DNA from: Doris montereyensis
Lineage: Eukaryota; Mollusca; Gastropoda; Nudibranchia; Dorididae
Direction of reading: 5' to 3'
NCBI GenBank assembly: GCA_037039925.1
Contig: JAXRKP010000552.1
Coordinates: forward strand, 70,001 to 134,000
Length of the DNA: 64,000 nt
The position numbers and the translations under genes are program-made. Under the pieces are notes generated by a model that saw only the letters and a program-made list of their open reading frames with translations, did not search any database and was not told the DNA's origin. This document shows, piece after piece, positions 37,201 through 45,926 of this stretch. Each line of letters starts with the position of its first letter. Position 1 is the stretch's first letter.

Positions 37201-40200
37201 TCATATGACAACAGTACCAAAACTGAAAAGAAATCTTTACTTTAACGACAGGCATCCGATTTTTATACTTTCAGAGGCTTTTACAGCATCAGCATGCAAA
37301 AAAAGTCACAAAAACCTCTAGATTAACGGTGAAAAAAATAATCAGGGATGTAAATGGCACATGAAAAAAATATATCTGAAAGTCTCTGAAATGTGACATT
37401 TTAAGACACCGATCACCTCCTGTACCATATTTAATCTCACACTTACAATAACATTATCATGCAATGCCATCTTTCTCAACCTTCCTGATATAACTAGAAA
37501 GGAATTCATCATTACAATCTTATGTTGACAGCCAGAGTTTGTACCTAGACATAGAACTTAGATCTAGATCGATCACATTTAATGGTGAATCTCGATCATT
37601 AAACCTAAACTTTTGACAGGTCATCCCCAATTTGTTAAATTGTCTAGATCTACATTCTGGAGCTAGCTTACCTTTAACCTAGATCTAGAGTTAGCTGTTT
37701 TGAAGATTTGCTTGTTATAACAGTCTCTACCTATTTTGAGCTGCTACAAGTTTCTCTTCAGTTGAGAGGATTAAATAAAGCTAGAAAGTAAATTCAAACA
37801 AAGCAAGTAATACAAGTGATACATTAAAGAGACTTACTTTTCAAAGTCTGAGAATTGGTTTACTATAAATACATGTTGCTTATCCAGCTTATACCCGTTA
37901 GTGACCTTCACAGCTTCCTGGGCATTTTGAGGAGATGAAAATTCAAGAAACATATATCTGCAATAAAGAGAGGACCAAAATTACAATACTAAATTTTTTG
38001 TTTAAAGATCAAGGTAGAAGGAAAATGGGGAAAGTTCTAAAGTGGGGTACCGTACCAAGCATGACACACGAAAAGGGGTTAAATTTAATACATTCTCTGT
38101 CATCTAATCATAAACCATATTTCCAAAGTTAAACAACACTTAAGTTTAGTAAATATATGTCAATTCAAAACATACTATTTACTCCACTTTCACTGACCAC
38201 CAGGTTCATTTCACCTGGTATAATACTTGTCTTTGCAGCTCAATTTCTTATTATGCCAGGGTTACTTTTTGCTTGTTTCATTGCAATTTATCTTGTCCAT
38301 AAAATATGGAGATCTCAGTGTGAATTAAGGAGGCAATTATATCCAGGATAAATGACAGGAAAGAACGAGGGCCCACAAGCAGTGCCCGCTAACCACCCAC
38401 ATGTTGGGTTAGGCAACTTAGGTTCATTCACTATCAGTCGCAAAATTACAAAAGTCAATATTCTATGTAATTGTAATCATAATGTTTGTGTTGTTCTGTT
38501 TTCTGTTATAAGAGATCAGAGAGAAAGAAGAATGGAAATGGGAGTGATAGATTAAGTAGAGGCACACACACACACCTACAACAAATTCACACATTAAGAT
38601 TCATTTCCCTTAAGTTTAAGTGCCTTGACAGTTCCCCACTTTCAAAGTCCTCTACACACAAAAACGCAATGCAAGACTTGCAGGTTGAGATGAAACAAAC
38701 CATGAAAGCAATAATAATCAATTTAAGTATGAGAATTGAAACAAAACAAATATAAATAGACAGAAGGGAGGAAGAATTTACTCATACCCTTTTGTAGTGC
38801 CTTCCTCATCAACTGGATAAAAGGTGTTTACAACAGTTCCAAACTTTGAAAACAGTTTTTTGATTACATTTTTCAATTTATCCAGACGGTCTTTGCCCAC
38901 TTTAGGGATACAGTCAACTATTATGACAGAATCCAGACTGTCAGTAGGCTTGGGTTTTTTCCGAATGACATCGTTAAGAAGTTCTGAGAGAAAGAAAAAA
39001 CCCCATTAAATTTCAATTCAAAAGTAGACTATGATGGAAAAACTTAAAATAAAACCATATTCACTAACATTACACACTATCAAAATGTATTCACATCCTT
39101 TACCTTACGTTACACAACCTTACTCTTTGAGTGCCAAACTAGGTTGTTCTATGACAACATATTGGCTGTGGGTCTTACCTCTCAAATATTGTTATAAATA
39201 TAAACGAATACTGCCAGTGTTATATCGTCTTGAGTGCCAATCGCGGATCTATCAATGCTTCCGCTATGGTGTTATAATAGTTATATGCCAACGTATCGGT
39301 TGTGGGTGTTTCCTCAACTTCGTGTGACTGCATTTTTTGTGCATTGTTTTTCACTGACATATTTACTGCTTGAACTCATTAGTGTGTAGATTCCTAGACA
39401 GGAAGACGCAGACTAGATTCAATATCTGTGGTGTGTTTACTATTTCTAAGCTTCCTATGTGTTTCTGATGGCAGACGTTAGGACAAGGATTCTTCTCTCT
39501 TATGTCACTATTGCATTTGTAACCGTTCGGTACAACAAAATTAATGATAAAAATAAAAACAGAAAATGCAGACGATTGAAACAGAACAATGAAATGTGCA
39601 TAATAAACAAAGACAGTGCAATAGCTAAAAATGTGATAAATGATATCGTGGAAGTGGTGCTATAATAAAATCACGACCTTTAGTTTCAGAAAGGAAAATT
39701 ATTTTTTCCACTGGGTTTTCACATAATTAGGGGGAGATTAAATAAAACTTATTTGAACTGCATTCCCATTACAAAATCTGGCTAGAAATTCCTATATAGC
39801 CAATCATTCCTTGTGTCACCGGGACATCAATTTTAAGTACCCAGATGCCTATTTGATGCAAACTCATGACCCTGAAAGCGTCTTTTCGCACGTTTACCAA
39901 TCAGAAAGCATAATTTTATAGAAGAGGATTAACTTTGGGGTGGTATTTTTACAGCACGCTGTGTCGATCATGCAACATACATTCAGAGTGGGGATAGTAT
40001 CTATACGACTGTCGAGCAGTGCCAGATGTCTAACACTTGCCTATGGTGTGAGGATGGTATTTTCACATCTATATGGTGTGTTAGGATTAGCCTCCTTATG
40101 AATATGACAAGTGCCTACACATGAATTTGAATTTTCCAGATGCCAGCATCATTTAATCCCTCGTAACCAATCTATGTTAATCGACCAATAACATGTAATC

Positions 40201-43175
40201 TTACAACGATTAACAAGTACAGGACGAGTACTCTGAAGAATGGACAAAGAGAACAATATATTAGCGAAGAATCAATACACCATTACTCATAATAACATAA
40301 ATCTTGGATAGGCACGACATCCAGCAACGGCTGCAGTTGTATTACAAAAAAAAATCGGGATGGGCCAACATTAAATCGGAATTTCGCAAAGTTTTCCCTA
40401 AAAATCGGAATAATTCCGATTAAATCGGGATAAACGGCAGGTCTGTGTTTAGTTTGAATGAATAAGCCGATTAGACCTAAATATAGTTGAAGTTAATTCT
40501 GTTCAGAAGACGGAAGCTGTCTGATCCTTAACTTCCTTTGTTTTGTTTACCTGTACCTGTCATTTTCCCCTGGTTATATGCCTCGGCCTTTGATATCATT
40601 AATGTTTACTGTTTGAGACGAGTATTTTTATCATGTCGCTCATTACCAAAATAAGCATTCTTAACATATCAATTTTTTGGACTTTTAGACTGTGAGTATT
40701 GAAATAATTGACTTTTTAAACATGGATTTTAAACATTCTTCCATTTTATCATCTCAAATCTTTACAATCTTCGTCATTCGCAGTCAAGCTAACCATTTTC
40801 CCCTGTATCAATGAGGGGGGAAACGTAAACAAAGAAAGATCAGTACTATCGTTGGTCATCGGCCACACACTGACCACCGGCCTAGGCTCCCTGCTACACG
40901 TACCGTCGTCAAACTACAAGGAGGACGATGACAATAATATTCCAGCAAAAAACTTGCCTGAGAACTTTCTCAACTGTGCCCTCTTAAATGCTAGATCAGT
41001 GTGTAATAAACAAAATTCTAAACGATTTTATAACGGAAAAGATCTCGACATATTTTTTAAACTGAGACATGGCTTACTAATCAGGATAGCATTGATTTAA
41101 GCCTGCTGGTACCAAAAGACTTCGTATGAAAAGCAAAATAGGAAAAAGGTGGTGGAGGCCTCATTGTAATAATACAAAAAAGGTTACGCCGTGTTCGATC
41201 TATTCATCGTTTGAGCACCTCCAAATTCGTTTGACACATCACAATGCCTTCTACAATATCCACTTAATATACAGACCACCGCCGTCTAAAAGAACAAACT
41301 CAACAGTGCCAATTTTCAAAGAAGAATTTGAAGCCTTTTTAGTCACATCTATCTCGAACAGGGTCGATTGATATCGATGGGAGATTTTAATTCCCATGCT
41401 GAACTACATTCTTCTCCATTAACCAAATCCTTTCTTCCTTCAATCTTACACAACTTGTCTCTGAACCTACTCATGAAGATGGACATACACATCAAGATTT
41501 TTTCAGATCATTCCACAATACTGTTCAACCTCAATTTCCAAAACCTCTACCTATGAGCAAAATGATAACTTTCAGAAAAACCAAGGATCTTAACATACAG
41601 CAATTAAAAATGGCTATCAATGAAAATAACATCTGCTCTAAGGTCACTGAAGTACCCGGGGTTGAAAACAAAGTGAAAGCGCTCTATGATTCAGATTGCA
41701 AAAATGCTACATTAACCTGAGATGGATACATAAAACTCATCAGTGTTTGGATGAAGTAACAACCAAACTGTTGATTCTTGCATTTGTCATCAGTCATCTC
41801 GACAAGTGCAATGGCCTACTACATAACATCCAATCTGGCCAGATAAAGGATCTCCAACAAATCCAAAATCAATGCACATGTGTTGTCACCAGGACAAAAA
41901 CCAAAGATCACATCACGCCAGTTTTAAAAGACCTCCACTGGCTTCCAATTCACAAGCGCATCGAATTTAAGATTGCTTGCAGTTTAAAACTCACTACATG
42001 GAACAGCTCCGAAATATGTCTGAACTATTACTGGTATACAAGCCACCCCCACCCAGTGAGGTCTGGGAATAAATCCCTCCTTACCTCACCCATTCCAAAT
42101 ACGAAATTAGGCATGAAAGCCTTCTCATTCAATGGTCCCATAGTCTGGAACTCTCTGCCAATGATCATCAAGAACAGCATTCACTTCTATTCCTTCAAAA
42201 AACAGTTAAAAATATATTATTTTCGAGAGACTTACTGCTGATGTCAATTTTTATTGACTATTTCTTGTATTTCTTTGATATTGTAAAGCGCCTAGAGCAT
42301 CTCGATGTATGGCCGCTTTTGAAATCTCCATATTTTATTATTAATAAAAATACGTTGTTGAAACACCTGCCTTCCTCACTATCATTGGACAGCTGTATTT
42401 GTGGGGAAAAAAGAGTGAGAGAGGGTTGTAAAATATGTGAACGTGTGACACTTTCTTTCACTTTCATGATCCATCAGTCCTTCCCGGTAAAAGCGCAGAC
42501 TAGCAGACAAGCTACAACGCTGACTGTAGCAGACAAGCGGGAAATCTTTTAGAGTCATAGCCTTTCCAGACAGGACTGCTAAAATATCAGCAAACAAAAA
42601 GAACAAAGCAGCTTTAATTGCATAATCTAGATCTAATCTACATGCAACTAATCAAGTGCCCAACGTGACACCAATAATGACTGACAAAAGAGACAATGTC
42701 AATCCTGGCTGAAACTGAAATCGAGAAATTTAGATTCCAGAAGTTATTTTCCTGATCAGACCTAATTTGGTGTGTAGACGAGATCTAGAATCTACACGTT
42801 TAGAGGATTGTTTTAATATTATTTCTGTTCCAAAGATCCCAAGGGATTTTTGTTAAAAGACCAGATTGAGAGGGAGAGGCAGGAAACCATATTGAGAATG
42901 GTCATTGTCAAGAAACAACACATCTTGCTTTTATGTTGAACCCTGATTTGATGATCTATTCGATTACCTTCATCTGTAACGTCATCAACAAAGTCTTCTG
43001 GATCACTAAAATTTGGTTCTTCCTCTTCAAACAATTCTTCTTCATTTTGGGATTCACTATCTCGGGTCTTCCTTCCCTCCGTTTCCACTCTGCCGGCCGC
43101 CATCGTGTTGTGTGTGTGTGTCACCGCGTGTTCCTGTCGGCCTCCGCAGTAAACTTCTGCGCATGTCTCAGACAT
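20421..43175 (-). CDS. EIF3B: eukaryotic translation initiation factor 3 subunit b, 18 coding exons
   Basis: eIF3b is a core scaffold of the eIF3 complex on the 40S ribosome. Eighteen exons (listed separately) join in phase with GT/AG borders into about 723 codons, in the range of animal eIF3b. Order of parts: acidic N-terminus with [12 protein letters not shown] (exon 1); RRM with RNP2-like VIIVD and RNP1-like KGYMFLEF (exons 2-3); beta-propeller with [66 protein letters not shown] and [11 protein letters not shown] (exons 5-15); charged helical C-terminus ending [18 protein letters not shown] (exons 16-18), the part that recruits eIF3i and eIF3g in known eIF3. One base is missing in exon 11. 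Two start codons are possible: 43175, or 43103, which has the better context (A at -3, G at +4) and would give about 699 residues. The introns hold snoRNA candidates and transposons. Confidence 0.96.
21250..21358 (-). CDS. EIF3B: EIF3B exon 17
   Basis: Reads [20 protein letters not shown] then a stretch ending [10 protein letters not shown]. Acceptor TTTCAG, donor GTAAGT. Confidence 0.92.
21705..23030 (-). mobile_element. LINE family A copy 4, endonuclease half only, in EIF3B intron 16
   Basis: The minus strand carries the endonuclease region ([18 protein letters not shown], from about 22615) and the linker ending [15 protein letters not shown] (about 21830). Reverse transcriptase sequence is missing on the 3' side, so this is not a simple 5' truncation; the 3' half was deleted or the copy rearranged. 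Multiple frameshifts. Confidence 0.85.
23318..23395 (-). CDS. EIF3B: EIF3B exon 16
   Basis: Reads [20 protein letters not shown] then KLTASK; start of the C-terminal helical region. Acceptor TTCACAG, donor GTATAA. Confidence 0.9.
24020..24145 (-). CDS. EIF3B: EIF3B exon 15
   Basis: Reads [20 protein letters not shown] and [15 protein letters not shown], the last propeller strands. Acceptor TTCCAG, donor GTCAGT. Confidence 0.94.
24298..24418 (+). repeat. short dispersed repeat R copy in EIF3B intron 14
   Basis: TTTCATTGAAATCAACCCCG, GCAGTGATCTCAGGGTGAAT and AGACCTACCAGCAGCGCCCG in order. One of the best-preserved copies. Confidence 0.88.
24807..24882 (-). ncRNA. C/D-box snoRNA candidate, family 2, copy A
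   Basis: On the host-gene strand: C box ATGATGA (24874-24868), guide ending ACACCTCTTGT, a degenerate D' (CCGA), C' ATGATGA and D box CTGA (24817-24814). The ends pair as AAATGTG with CACCTTT, with one internal mismatch. Intronic in EIF3B, so it would be released by splicing and trimming. Target unknown. The D' change makes this the weakest family member. Confidence 0.65.
25344..25417 (-). ncRNA. C/D-box snoRNA candidate, family 2, copy B
   Basis: C box ATGATGA (25409-25403), guide GATGAATAACACCTCTTGT, D' CTGA, C' ATGATGA, D box CTGA (25354-25351) and terminal stem AAATGTG/CACCTTT. All four boxes match consensus. Same strand and intron as the other copies. Confidence 0.75.
25736..25801 (-). 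ncRNA. C/D-box snoRNA candidate, family 2, copy C
   Basis: C box ATGATGA (25795-25789), guide ending ACACCTCTTGT, D' CTGA, C' TGATGAC, D box CTGA (25743-25740) and stem TGTG/CACA. Confidence 0.72.
26156..26226 (-). ncRNA. C/D-box snoRNA candidate, family 2, copy D
   Basis: C box ATGATGA (26220-26214), guide ending ACACCTCTTGT, D' CTGA, C' ATGATGA, D box CTGA (26164-26161) and stem TGTG/CACA. Confidence 0.74.
26806..26878 (-). ncRNA. C/D-box snoRNA candidate, family 2, copy E
   Basis: C box ATGATGA (26872-26866), guide ending ACACCTCTTGT, D' CTGA, C' ATGACGA and D box CTGA (26814-26811). The terminal stem is ACGTG with CACGT, fully paired although both strands differ from the other copies: a compensatory change. 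Lies about 105 nt downstream of the exon 14 donor. Confidence 0.76.
26983..27121 (-). CDS. EIF3B: EIF3B exon 14
   Basis: Reads [40 protein letters not shown] and WGHK. Acceptor TTTGCAG, donor GTACGT. Flanked on both sides by snoRNA-bearing introns. Confidence 0.94.
27204..27285 (-). ncRNA. C/D-box snoRNA candidate, family 1 (U32A/U51-like), copy 1
   Basis: On the host strand: terminal stem ATGAG, C box ATGATGA (27276-27270), guide TTCACCATCTTTCGG directly before D' CTGA, C' GTGATGC, D box CTGA, stem CTCAT. The 15-nt guide is complementary to the conserved 28S rRNA stretch CCGAAAGATGGTGAA, recalled as the site served by vertebrate U32A and U51. The fifth base before D' pairs with the second A of CGAAAG, which would be the methylated base. 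In EIF3B intron 13. Confidence 0.82.
27411..27950 (-). mobile_element. CR1/Rex-like LINE reverse transcriptase fragment in EIF3B intron 13
   Basis: The minus strand reads [18 protein letters not shown] and [12 protein letters not shown], the RT palm region of CR1/Rex-type LINEs. After frame changes, a [23 protein letters not shown] stretch follows near 27480-27430. It separates snoRNA copies 1 and 2. Confidence 0.75.
28086..28162 (-). ncRNA. C/D-box snoRNA candidate, family 1, copy 2
   Basis: C box ATGATGA (28154-28148), guide TTCACCATCTTTCGG before D' CTGA, C' GTGATGC, D box CTGA (28095-28092), stem TGAG/CTCA. Same intron as copies 1, 3 and 4. Confidence 0.82.
28810..28891 (-). ncRNA. C/D-box snoRNA candidate, family 1, copy 3
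   Basis: C box ATGATGA, guide TTCACCATCTTTCGG before D' CTGA, C' GTGATGC, D box CTGA. The terminal stem TCTGAG/CTCAGA differs from copy 1 on both strands and still pairs. Confidence 0.82.
29348..29425 (+). repeat. short dispersed repeat R, partial copy in intron 13
   Basis: CCAGTGAAATTTCCCCTGCC and ACCCACCAGCCGCCCACATG flank a shortened middle. Confidence 0.6.
29496..29575 (-). ncRNA. C/D-box snoRNA candidate, family 1, copy 4
   Basis: A diverged member: C box ATGATGT, guide TCACCATCTTTCGG before D' CTGA, C' TTGATGC, D box CTGA (29505-29502) and a perfect 6-bp terminal stem CGAGTG/CACTCG. Sequence outside the boxes and guide is unlike copies 1-3, so guide and boxes are what has been kept. 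Confidence 0.8.
29787..29865 (-). CDS. EIF3B: EIF3B exon 13
   Basis: Reads [20 protein letters not shown] then LAGLR. Acceptor TTATAG, donor GTATGT. Confidence 0.93.
30390..30469 (-). ncRNA. C/D-box snoRNA candidate, family 1, copy 5
   Basis: Closest to copy 4: C box ATGATGT, guide TCACCATCTTTCGG, D' CTGA, C' TTGATGC, D box CTGA (30399-30396), stem CGAGTG/CACTCG. It lies in intron 12, separated from the other four by exon 13. Confidence 0.8.
30531..30653 (-). CDS. EIF3B: EIF3B exon 12
   Basis: Reads [20 protein letters not shown] and [20 protein letters not shown]. Acceptor ACCACAG, donor GTATGT. Confidence 0.94.
30932..31003 (-). CDS. EIF3B: EIF3B exon 11 (one base missing)
   Basis: Reads [13 protein letters not shown], then the frame breaks at an A run (about 30963-30966); one extra base restores [10 protein letters not shown]. 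Splice sites are intact (acceptor CAACAG, donor GTGAGA). The exon is 72 bp where 73 is needed to keep phase. Confidence 0.85.
31070..31440 (+). repeat. short dispersed repeat R, cluster of copies in intron 10
   Basis: A partial copy (about 31070-31145, with AGGACCTACCGCAGG) precedes a composite copy at about 31250-31440. There GCGGTGATCTCAGGGG is followed by AGAGGAAACAGCAAGATGAA, and the AGGAAACAGCAAGAT block is duplicated before TATGACCTACC. Confidence 0.8.
31541..31775 (-). CDS. EIF3B: EIF3B exon 10
   Basis: The longest internal exon: [38 protein letters not shown] and [20 protein letters not shown]. Donor GTAAGT. Confidence 0.95.
32186..32232 (-). CDS. EIF3B: EIF3B exon 9
   Basis: A 47-bp exon reading [16 protein letters not shown], matching the conserved GLLDKKSLK segment. 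Acceptor ATCCAG, donor GTAAAT. Confidence 0.9.
32699..32765 (-). CDS. EIF3B: EIF3B exon 8
   Basis: Reads [20 protein letters not shown] then TP. Acceptor CTTTCAG, donor GTACGT. Confidence 0.92.
33863..34490. mobile_element. unclassified 0.63-kb interspersed element in EIF3B intron 7
   Basis: Flanked by a 13-bp direct repeat TTAATGAACAATG (left near 33850, right near 34491), as expected of a target-site duplication. The inner ends carry inverted GCGAAATATGACAATA and TATTGTCATATTTCGC. A related sequence occurs inverted at 12.1-12.3 kb. On the minus strand it contains CTGACGC, a short GGG/CCC hairpin and GAAAC, resembling a hammerhead ribozyme core with one altered core base. AT and GA microsatellites lie inside (34183-34225). 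No coding capacity. Confidence 0.6.
34550..34745. other. intron 7 stretch rich in CGG/CGAAAT phrases
   Basis: ACGGAGAATTTCGAAAT, TACGGATTTCC and GGGCATCCCTGG suggest another dispersed repeat. A distant resemblance to 40350-40445 in intron 1 is possible but uncertain. Confidence 0.3.
34790..34921 (-). CDS. EIF3B: EIF3B exon 7
   Basis: Reads [36 protein letters not shown] and STWPIFK. Acceptor CTTTCAG, donor GTAAGTT. Confidence 0.94.
36117..36250 (+). repeat. short dispersed repeat R copy in EIF3B intron 6
   Basis: TTTGTTTCATTGAAATTTTC, AGTGATCTCAGGTTGAA and AGTAGGACCTACCAGCAGCA in order; a near-complete copy. Confidence 0.88.
36381..36538 (-). CDS. EIF3B: EIF3B exon 6
   Basis: Reads [27 protein letters not shown] and [11 protein letters not shown], near-identical to other animal eIF3b proteins. 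Acceptor CTGCAG, donor GTAAGTG. Confidence 0.95.
36678..36803 (-). CDS. EIF3B: EIF3B exon 5
   Basis: Reads [20 protein letters not shown] and ends NVEERA; 42 whole codons. Start of the beta-propeller. Confidence 0.93.
37116..37173 (-). CDS. EIF3B: EIF3B exon 4
   Basis: A 58-bp exon reading [19 protein letters not shown], the linker between RRM and propeller. Acceptor CTTAG, donor GTCAGT. Confidence 0.9.
37838..37957 (-). CDS. EIF3B: EIF3B exon 3 (RRM, second half)
   Basis: Reads [20 protein letters not shown] and [10 protein letters not shown], the RNP1 strand and last helix of the RRM. Acceptor TTGCAG, donor GTAAGT. Confidence 0.93.
38270..38403 (+). repeat. short dispersed repeat R copy in EIF3B intron 2
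   Basis: TTTCATTGCAATTTATCTTG, GAGATCTCAGTGTGAATTAA and AGCAGTGCCCGCTAACCACC in order. Confidence 0.83.
38788..38983 (-). CDS. EIF3B: EIF3B exon 2 (RRM, first half)
   Basis: Reads [10 protein letters not shown], then [20 protein letters not shown] and [20 protein letters not shown]. Acceptor CTCTCAG, donor GTATGAG. Contains the RNP2-like beta strand of the RRM. Confidence 0.93.
38984..40835. other. EIF3B intron 1, 3' part, unannotated
   Basis: No exon, RNA or known repeat recognised, apart from a AATCGGGA/AATCGGAA-rich stretch at about 40350-40445. Confidence 0.5.
40840..42360 (+). mobile_element. internally deleted CR1/L2-type LINE in EIF3B intron 1
   Basis: Plus strand: endonuclease pieces [13 protein letters not shown] (about 40970), [16 protein letters not shown] (about 41260) and [10 protein letters not shown] (about 41374), then directly the C-terminal block [20 protein letters not shown] and [10 protein letters not shown] (41696-42241). 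The RT core between them is absent. The 3' end TTGTAAAGCGCCTAGAGCA is typical of CR1/L2-like elements. It lies opposite to the host gene. Confidence 0.85.
42968..43175 (-). CDS. EIF3B: EIF3B exon 1 (N-terminal acidic region)
   Basis: Encodes the start and an acidic stretch ending [15 protein letters not shown], which is strongly conserved in animal eIF3b. Donor GTAATC follows the first base of a codon. An in-frame ATG at 43103-43101 lies in a good Kozak context and may be the true start. Confidence 0.9.
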
Positions 43176-43994
43176 ATTTGTCTGGGTCTTGAAAGTGGAT
43201 AGGATGACGATTCGGGAATTATTATTTTCATTTTAGGTTTACTAACAGACAATGCGTTTGCTCTGAGAATAACAATGATCAGATCAGTCAATTACATCCC
43301 TAAAGATCTTATGATGTTTGCTTTTATTCATTTGACATTTGATTACTTTCTTTGACATTTTGGATTGCAGCACTGCGACGAAGCTTTAAATGAATCAAAC
43401 TCCAGCTCGATGAGATTCTAGATGTATAGATTTATCTACTTTCGCTTTCACCTGTTTTGCGTTATTTCATCACCACTGGGCCGAACTTGTAGTTGTAGAG
43501 AGCCACCCACCACACCAGTGTCGTGTACGAAAGGACCTTGAGAGTCGTCAGAGTAATAAATCAGTTTAATCTTTGCCTTGTTTTCCCCTCATATATCTTT
43601 AAGCTCATTTTTCCGGTGACAATTGTTGAAATTTAGTCTTGGTGTAGATTTAGATCTAAATTTTCTAAATTAGAGTAAACGAGCGAAGTAATTTATTTAG
43701 AAATGTATTTAGATCTAGATCTAGATCTAGATTAGATCTCTAGGGATAGATCGAGAGCTAAATCTAGATTTAGATTCTCTTGGTGTATATTCTAGATCTA
43801 GAGTAAGATTCTTTTTCTTCATCACAACTTGATTCTAGATCTCGATCAAGGAGGTCCAACTCAGTTCTTGAGTACTCACCTACTTAATTTAACCACAAAC
43901 TGACGACAATCTAGAATGAAGTCTTCAGTAAGGCTTTTTTATTATTATTAGTGCCTGTAGATCTAATTATATTTTTATTCAAATATCTTCTTTG
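43176..43994. other. region upstream of EIF3B (putative 5' UTR and promoter)
   Basis: No TATA-like box seen close to the start. The outer part (43,630-43,860) is dense in AGATCT/TCTAGA palindromes. The gap to the LINE at 43.995 kb is about 0.8 kb. Confidence 0.4.
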
Positions 43995-44347
43995 CCTCTC
44001 AGATCCCGGCAGTGGACAGGTAAGCACCTGTACGGGAGTAAAGGATCATGTCCTCTGCGAGTCTCCTGCTGCCTTGCAGGTCAGTCTTGGCTGACAAAAG
44101 GCTAAGGGGCTTAACCCTGACAGGAAACAACCTGATGTCTTCCAGGTCAGTCTTGACTGACCAAAGGCTAAGGAGTTAACCCTGACTGAAAATAACAACC
44201 TGCTGCCTTGCAGGCTGGTCTTGAATGACCAAGGTTAAGGGAGTTAACCCTCACAAAAAATAACAATGCCTGGTAGGGGGTCTCAAGGTGGCAAGCCCAC
44301 CATCTACCTAGGGTACAGTGGGCTAATCCCTGCTTATATAAATCCAA
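43995..44347 (+). mobile_element. detached 5' end of LINE family A, plus orientation
   Basis: Matches the 5' leader of the minus-strand copies at 49.2-49.53 and 63.1-63.38 kb: CGGCAGTGGACAGGTAAGC start, GAGTCTCCTGCTGCCTTGCA, repeated GGCTAAGGAGTTAACCCTGA blocks and ACCATCTACCTAGGGTACAG. It stops just before the coding part and abuts the 3' end of copy 2 in the opposite orientation. Confidence 0.85.
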
Positions 44348-45926
44348 AATCTTCTTTCTTTTTCTTTATCAGTTCCCATTCTACCTTTCGGTGTATGGAT
44401 TCAGATGCTCTTTCTCCAGGATGCCCTGTCCTGGCATTTTCTGTTTCCTGCCGAAAATGTTAAATTTCTGTGCTTCATTTCCTCTTTTATATATTCTTCC
44501 CACTTTCTCCGAGGTCTGCCTTTTGGTCTTTTACCTTGGGATTTAGCACTGTATACTCATTTAGCTTTTCTATTGTCATTCATTCTGTTAACATGCCCAA
44601 ACCATCTCAATTGATTTGTTTCTATATTAATCTTAGTTTTTATGCCATCTGCTTTGGTTTGATCTCTTATTGTTGTGTTTCTGATTTTGTCTCTTTTAGT
44701 TTTCCCTACTACTCTTCTTAGATATTTCATTTCAGCTTCCTGTACTCTACTGTATTTTCTACTGTCTAAGGTCCAGGTTTCACTGCCATAGAGGAGAGTA
44801 GGACAATAAACTGTATTGTATACTGCCATTTTGATTTTTGTTGACAATTCTTGCTTACCTACAAATGCCTTTCCTAGATGGTTATATATTGCACTTGCCT
44901 TTTGATACTCTGGCTGATTTCTTCTCTTCGTTTTCCCTCAAAGCTAATCATTACTCCTACACTCCTAGGTAATTGTATCTTTAAACTTGTTCTAAATTCT
45001 CCCTGCCCAATTTAACACTTTGTGTTTTAGTTTTAGCTTCCTAGTTACTAGCATTGTTTTGGTTTTCTTTGCATTTACTCTCATTCCTCTTTTATTTAGT
45101 TCACTGTTCATAATGTTGATGTTCGACTGAAGGTCACTTTCTGATTTTCCAAACAGAACTAAATCATCGGCAAATGAAAGCATTGATACATTTACTGGTT
45201 TGAGCTTCCACATACCTACATTCATTTTCTTCATTTTTGAGGATGTCTTTGCGACTGAATCCATAAATGTGATAAACAAAAGAGGGTTTAGGACACAACC
45301 CTGTCTTACTCCTATATCTACATCAAATTCTGTTGATATGTTTCCAGCTACTCTCACTGCACATATTGGTTTATTGTAAAAAAATTAATGGCTTCTATCA
45401 AATATTGCTCTACATTGTGTTCTTTTAAGGAATGCCATAGTTCGTCCCTCCTCACAGTGTCAAACGCCTTCTCTAAGTCAATAAAACACAGGTGCAAGTC
45501 AATGTTTCTCTCAAGGAATTTTTCTATTATTTGTCTAATTGTAAATATGTGGTCTTGTACACTTTTTCCTTGTCTAAATCCACTGATGCTCTTCAATCTG
45601 ATCCTCTACTGTTTTCCTTAGTCTCATTTCCAGTATCCTGGCATATACTTTTCCTGGAACGCTAAGTAGTGATATCCCTCTATGGTCTATAGTTTAAGCA
45701 TTCCATAGTTGATCCTTTCTTATGTATATTGTACTACCGTTCCCTTTTTCTAATCGTCTGGCACCTGTTTGGACTTCTGTGCTTGTTGGCATATTGCATG
45801 TAATAGTTTGTCTGCCTCTCTCCCTTGGTTTTTAATCATTTCTGGATAAATTTGATCTGCTCCTGTGGCTTTTCCTGATTTCATTTTTCTTATAGCTGTT
45901 TGGATTTTCTTCCATTGATATATCTA

